The notes beneath the pieces are model-generated. The model searched no databases. It had not been told where the DNA came from and saw only the letters and a program-made list of their open reading frames with translations. The position numbers and the translations under genes were made by a program. From G963663315 sp963668255 (lineage in GTDB: Bacteria; Pseudomonadota; Gammaproteobacteria; Arenicellales; Poriferihabitantaceae), in assembly GCA_965116595.1 (NCBI GenBank), contig OZ220708.1, forward strand, positions 868,001-932,000: a stretch of 64,000 nt of DNA, in the 5' to 3' direction. Each line of letters opens with the position of its first letter. The stretch's first letter is position 1. Positions 60,433 through 64,000 of the stretch are shown in pieces.

Positions 60433-61677
60433 ATGAATCGCTACTCGATATTCAGCCTGATCCGCAATGCGTTAAACTATCACCAGGACTGGCAACGGTC
60501 ATGGCGCAGCCCAACGCCTAAAAAGGAATATGACGTGGTGATCGTCGGCGGCGGCGGTCATGGTCTGGCAACCGCCTATTATCTGGCCACGGAATGTGGA
60601 ATCAGCAATGTTGCGGTGATCGAAAAAGGATGGCTTGGAGGCGGCAATACGGGCCGCAACACGACCATCGTACGCTCCAATTATCTTTGGGATGAATCCG
60701 CAGGGATATACGAACATGCAATGAAGCTGTGGGAGGGTCTGAGCCGGACCTTGAACTACAACGTGATGTTTTCCCAGCGTGGACTGCTTCATCTGGCGCA
60801 CAATGTCCATGACATGCAGGAAATCGGTCGCCGGGGACATGCCATTTTCCTGAACGGAATCGATTCGGAGTTCCTGACTCCGACCCAGGTAAAACAGATG
60901 GTGCCATTCATCAATCTGAATTGCCGCTACCCTGTGATGGGCGCCCTGTTGCAAAAACGCGGGGGCACGGCCCGGCATGACGCAGTAGCCTGGGGTTATG
61001 CCAGGGCGGCGGACGCTGCCGGTGTCGACATTATCCAAAACTGTGAAGTAACCGGATTCCGGCAACACGGCAACATCATTCAGGGGGTGGAAACCAGTCA
61101 TGGTTTCATTGCTGCCAGAAAGGTCGGTTGCGTGGTAGCGGGACATTGCAGCGTACTTGCCGAAATGGCAGGCTTCCGGTTGCCAGTCGAATCCTTCCCG
61201 CTCCAGGCGCTGGTATCCGAACCGGTCAAGCCGATCCTCGATTGCGTGGTCATGTCAGGCAGTATTCATGCCTACATCAGCCAATCCGACAAGGGCGAAC
61301 TGGTGATCGGCGCTGGCTCGGACGCATACAACTCTTACTCTCAACGCGGTGGATTTGATGTCATTGAGGAAACGGTTGGTCCTGTGATTGAGCTTTATCC
61401 TGTATTTTCGAGAATGAAAATGCTGCGCCAATGGGGGGGTATCGTCGATGTGACGATTGACCGCTCCCCGTTGATTTCGAAAACCCCGGTTGAAAACCTG
61501 TTTTTCAATTGCGGTTGGGGAACAGGCGGATTCAAGGCAACCCCGGGGTCAGGACATGTCTTTGCCCATTCGATTGCCCGCGGTGAAATGCACCCGATTG
61601 CAGCGCCGTTCTCTATCAACCGGTTCAATACCGGCGCGCTGATTGACGAAGGCGCTGCAGCAGCGGTGGCACACTGA
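60433..61677 (+). CDS. soxB: Sarcosine oxidase subunit beta
   Basis: SoxB is the FAD/FMN-binding catalytic subunit of heterotetrameric sarcosine oxidase, which oxidises sarcosine to glycine with formation of 5,10-methylene-THF. The 414-residue protein begins MNRYSIFSLIRNALNYHQDWQRSWRSPTPK and has YDVVIVGGGGHGLATAYYLA (FAD), then GNTGRNTTIVRSNYLWDESA and the C-terminal NCGWGTGGFKATPGSG, all characteristic. The soxD start overlaps its stop by 1 nt, typical of the soxBDAG operon. Confidence 0.96.
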   Translation: MNRYSIFSLIRNALNYHQDWQRSWRSPTPKKEYDVVIVGGGGHGLATAYYLATECGISNVAVIEKGWLGGGNTGRNTTIVRSNYLWDESAGIYEHAMKLWEGLSRTLNYNVMFSQRGLLHLAHNVHDMQEIGRRGHAIFLNGIDSEFLTPTQVKQMVPFINLNCRYPVMGALLQKRGGTARHDAVAWGYARAADAAGVDIIQNCEVTGFRQHGNIIQGVETSHGFIAARKVGCVVAGHCSVLAEMAGFRLPVESFPLQALVSEPVKPILDCVVMSGSIHAYISQSDKGELVIGAGSDAYNSYSQRGGFDVIEETVGPVIELYPVFSRMKMLRQWGGIVDVTIDRSPLISKTPVENLFFNCGWGTGGFKATPGSGHVFAHSIARGEMHPIAAPFSINRFNTGALIDEGAAAAVAH

Positions 61678-61958
61678 TGTTCATTCTTGACTGCCCCTGG
61701 TGCGGCAAACGCGACCAAAGCGAATTTACAGCCCATGGCGAGGCGCATATTTCGCGGCCCGTGCAACCTGAACAATTATCTGAAGAAGAATGGGGGGACT
61801 ATGTCTTCTTCCGTAAAAATACCAAAGGCGTCCATTACGAAAGATGGGTGCACAGCCATGGATGCCGACGCTGGTTCAATGTCGCCAGGGATACCATTAC
61901 CGATCAGATTCACGCCACCTACAAGCCCGGCGAACCGCGCCCCGGGGTGAAGGAATGA
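61677..61958 (+). CDS. soxD: Sarcosine oxidase subunit delta
   Basis: The 93-residue small subunit binds zinc with CPWCG near the N-terminus and later His/Cys residues (HSHGCRRWF). It stabilises the alpha-beta complex. Standard length for SoxD. Coupled on both sides: 1-nt overlap with soxB and ATGA overlap with soxA. Confidence 0.95.
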   Translation: MFILDCPWCGKRDQSEFTAHGEAHISRPVQPEQLSEEEWGDYVFFRKNTKGVHYERWVHSHGCRRWFNVARDTITDQIHATYKPGEPRPGVKE

Positions 61959-64000
61959 CCACTTCAGGCAGAACCGGAAAAAATCGACTGGCTGTCGGCG
62001 GCCGCATCGACCGCAGCAAGACTATCAGTTTTTACTATGACGGCAAACCCCTGTCGGGATATCCTGGTGACACTTTGGCATCAGCCCTGCTGGCGAATGG
62101 AATTCATCTGGTGGGCCGCAGTTTCAAGTATCATCGGCCGCGGGGAATTTACAGCGCAGGCTCCGAAGAGCCGAATGCACTGGTGCAACTCGAATCAGGG
62201 GCGCATACCACCCCCAACATGCGTGCCACCGAAGTGGAACTGTACGAAGGACTCAGCGCCGCCTCACAGAATTGCTGGCCATCAGTAAAATTTGACCTGG
62301 GGGCGATCAGCTCGCGGCTGTCCCGGTTGCTTCCAGCCGGCTTCTACTACAAAACGTTCATGTGGCCGGCATCAATGTGGATGACCTATGAGAAATATAT
62401 CCGCAAGGCTGCCGGGCTGGGCAAATCTCCGCTTGAAATCGACCCTGATTTTTATGACAAAACCTATGCTCATTGCGATGTGTTGGTAACAGGAGGCGGT
62501 CCGACCGGTATTCAGGCCGCCTCGGCGGCGGCGCAGACAGGCGCGAAAGTCATTCTGCTGGACGAAAAAAACGAATTCGGCGGGTCGCTGTTGAGCGAAA
62601 ACACGGCAACCATCGGTGGTGGTGGCGCCATTGAATGGGTCGCAGACCGCATCACCCGGCTTGAAGCGCTGGACAACGTTACCCTGCTGTCACGAACGAC
62701 CCTGACCGGTTACTACGACTACAATTTCCTGGTAGCCAATCAAAAGGTGGGTGAGCATCTCGGCCCGGCCAGCGTCGGTAAATCTCCCCGTGAAAGACTG
62801 TGGAAAATCCGTGCGAAACAGGTCGTGATCGCAACCGGCGCCATTGAACGTCCTCTGGTATTCGCCGATAACGACCGCCCCGGAGTGATGCTTTCCGGCG
62901 CCATTCGCAGTTACATCAACCGGTTTGCCGTGTTACCGGGAAGAAACATCGCATTGCTGACCAACAATGACAGCGTCTGGCAGACCGCGCTGGACGCACA
63001 GGACGCGGGTGCAACGGTATGCGTCATCGACATTCGGGAAACTGTTTCATCCGCGGCTCAGGTACGGGCAAAGAACCAGGGTATCACCATCTATCCGGGC
63101 CAAACCATTGTGGGAGTCGACTATGCGCGGGGTAGAATCAGGGGAATCGAAGTCATGGCGCTCAGCGGGGACGGAGCATCCGTGACCGGCCCCAAACAGC
63201 GTTTGTCCTGCGATCTGATCGGAGTTGCAGGAGGGTGGACACCGACTGTTCATTTATACAGTCAGGCGAAAGGGAAACTCAAATATCTGGATGATCTGCA
63301 CTGCTTTGTCGCCGACCGGATGCCGCCCAGCAACTCAGCCATCACGGCTGGCGCCTGCAATGCCGACTATCGCCTGGATGACTGCCTCAGCCAGGGGTTC
63401 AGGGCCGGGTGCGAAGCGGCCGGTAACGCGGGATTCGGAACCGGCTCGGCGCAACCTCCGGCGGCCGGGGTCAGCCCCCTGGAAGCGAATCTGTCTGAAT
63501 CATCCGGGGGATTGCGGCCATTGTGGATACTGCCGTCCGATCATCCAATCGGACAGGGCCGGAAAAAGCATTTTCATGAACTGCACAATGATGCGACCGT
63601 GGCCGACATTCTTCTGGCGGCTCGCGAAGGATACGAATCAGTGGAACACCTTAAACGCTACACCACAACCGGCATGGGAACCGACCAGGGCAAGACTTCA
63701 AATCTGAACGCATTGACCGTAATGTCTGAAATTCGCGGTATTCCGGTTCCCGAAGTCGGCACGACCACATTTCGCCCGCCATTCACCCCACTGACTTTTG
63801 GCAGCATCGTGGGGCATGATCGACGGCAGTTGTTTCTGCAAACCAGAAAAACCCCGATGCACGACTGGCACCACCGGCATGGCGCAGTTTTTGAAGATGT
63901 CGGAGACTGGAAGCGACCCCGCTACTTCCCGAAGGCAGGAGAAACCATGCATGACGCAGTTCAGCGTGAATGTATCGCAGTGCGAAAAAGTTGTGGAATT
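61955..64000 (+). CDS. soxA: Sarcosine oxidase subunit alpha (C-terminus cut by window end)
   Basis: The frame opens at ATG 61955, overlapping the soxD stop as ATGA, and continues without a stop for 682 codons to the window end, of about 1000 expected. The N-terminal part has a [2Fe-2S]-like ubiquitin-fold region with GDTLASALLANG and SFKYHRPRG, then a FAD/NAD domain with VLVTGGGPTGIQAASAAAQTGAKV near residue 175, and the start of the GcvT-like folate-binding domain near the end. It supplies the NAD and folate sites. soxG is expected just beyond the window. Confidence 0.95.
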   Translation, partial: MTTSGRTGKNRLAVGGRIDRSKTISFYYDGKPLSGYPGDTLASALLANGIHLVGRSFKYHRPRGIYSAGSEEPNALVQLESGAHTTPNMRATEVELYEGLSAASQNCWPSVKFDLGAISSRLSRLLPAGFYYKTFMWPASMWMTYEKYIRKAAGLGKSPLEIDPDFYDKTYAHCDVLVTGGGPTGIQAASAAAQTGAKVILLDEKNEFGGSLLSENTATIGGGGAIEWVADRITRLEALDNVTLLSRTTLTGYYDYNFLVANQKVGEHLGPASVGKSPRERLWKIRAKQVVIATGAIERPLVFADNDRPGVMLSGAIRSYINRFAVLPGRNIALLTNNDSVWQTALDAQDAGATVCVIDIRETVSSAAQVRAKNQGITIYPGQTIVGVDYARGRIRGIEVMALSGDGASVTGPKQRLSCDLIGVAGGWTPTVHLYSQAKGKLKYLDDLHCFVADRMPPSNSAITAGACNADYRLDDCLSQGFRAGCEAAGNAGFGTGSAQPPAAGVSPLEANLSESSGGLRPLWILPSDHPIGQGRKKHFHELHNDATVADILLAAREGYESVEHLKRYTTTGMGTDQGKTSNLNALTVMSEIRGIPVPEVGTTTFRPPFTPLTFGSIVGHDRRQLFLQTRKTPMHDWHHRHGAVFEDVGDWKRPRYFPKAGETMHDAVQRECIAVRKSCGI

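Overview
The window looks like chromosome from a heterotrophic, probably marine gammaproteobacterium. The evidence is the order zapB-like/zapA/6S RNA/fau, the ygfB-pepP-ubiH-ubiI run, the truA-trpF-accD-folC-SPOR-cvpA-purF run, miaB-phoH-ybeY and divergent coaBC/radC, combined with catabolic genes typical of marine bacteria (aminophosphonate, sulfonate, D-glutamate, sarcosine). I see no rRNA, tRNA, insertion sequence, prophage or CRISPR array. Gene density is high and most neighbours are translationally coupled.

Layout. 1-5.2 kb (minus): zapB-like, zapA, 6S RNA, fau, EVE, cyclophilin, miaB, phoH and the start of ybeY. 5.3-11.2 kb (plus): ygfB, pepP, ubiH, ubiI, fur, pfkB-type kinase. 11.2-19.7 kb (minus): phnW, ybaB, recR, truA, trpF, accD, folC, SPOR, cvpA, purF, with phnW standing where dnaX is usually found. 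19.7-25.9 kb: an SDR-Rieske oxygenase pair (plus), facing a 2-aminoethylphosphonate-type ABC importer (minus). 26.1-33.5 kb: Nudix (minus), then plus-strand DUF4396, ald, xsc, pta, dgcA, dgcN. 33.5-38.3 kb (minus): two Fe(II)/2-oxoglutarate dioxygenases, malate synthase G and a DMT exporter. 38.6-46.1 kb (minus): a peptide/opine-type ABC importer followed by DUF3461 and a sulfatase. 46.6-59.0 kb: malonyl-CoA decarboxylase, ornithine-type aminotransferase, ETF-ubiquinone oxidoreductase, purL, dapA, gloB-like, class I amidotransferase, coaBC. 59.1-64.0 kb (plus): radC, cobO and a sarcosine oxidase operon cut by the window end.

How it fits together. The accessory genes describe an organism that scavenges small organic N, P and S compounds: phnW plus the importer for aminophosphonate, xsc-pta for sulfoacetaldehyde, ald for alanine made by pyruvate-linked transamination, dgcA-dgcN for D-glutamate, sarcosine oxidase for methylated glycines, and malate synthase for glyoxylate. 

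The most interesting element is the leader of the SDR-Rieske pair. A sigma70-like promoter (19761-19789) would start transcription at a GC-rich fold closed by a perfect 8-bp stem (19795-19871). An intrinsic terminator (19906-19926) follows, before the SDR start at 19946. The terminator's 5' arm is duplicated inside the fold, so an antiterminator switch is possible. No coding sequence lies upstream on that strand, so the terminator makes sense only as attenuation. This is a candidate undescribed riboswitch or attenuator. All calls were made by reading the sequence; no search or folding program was run.
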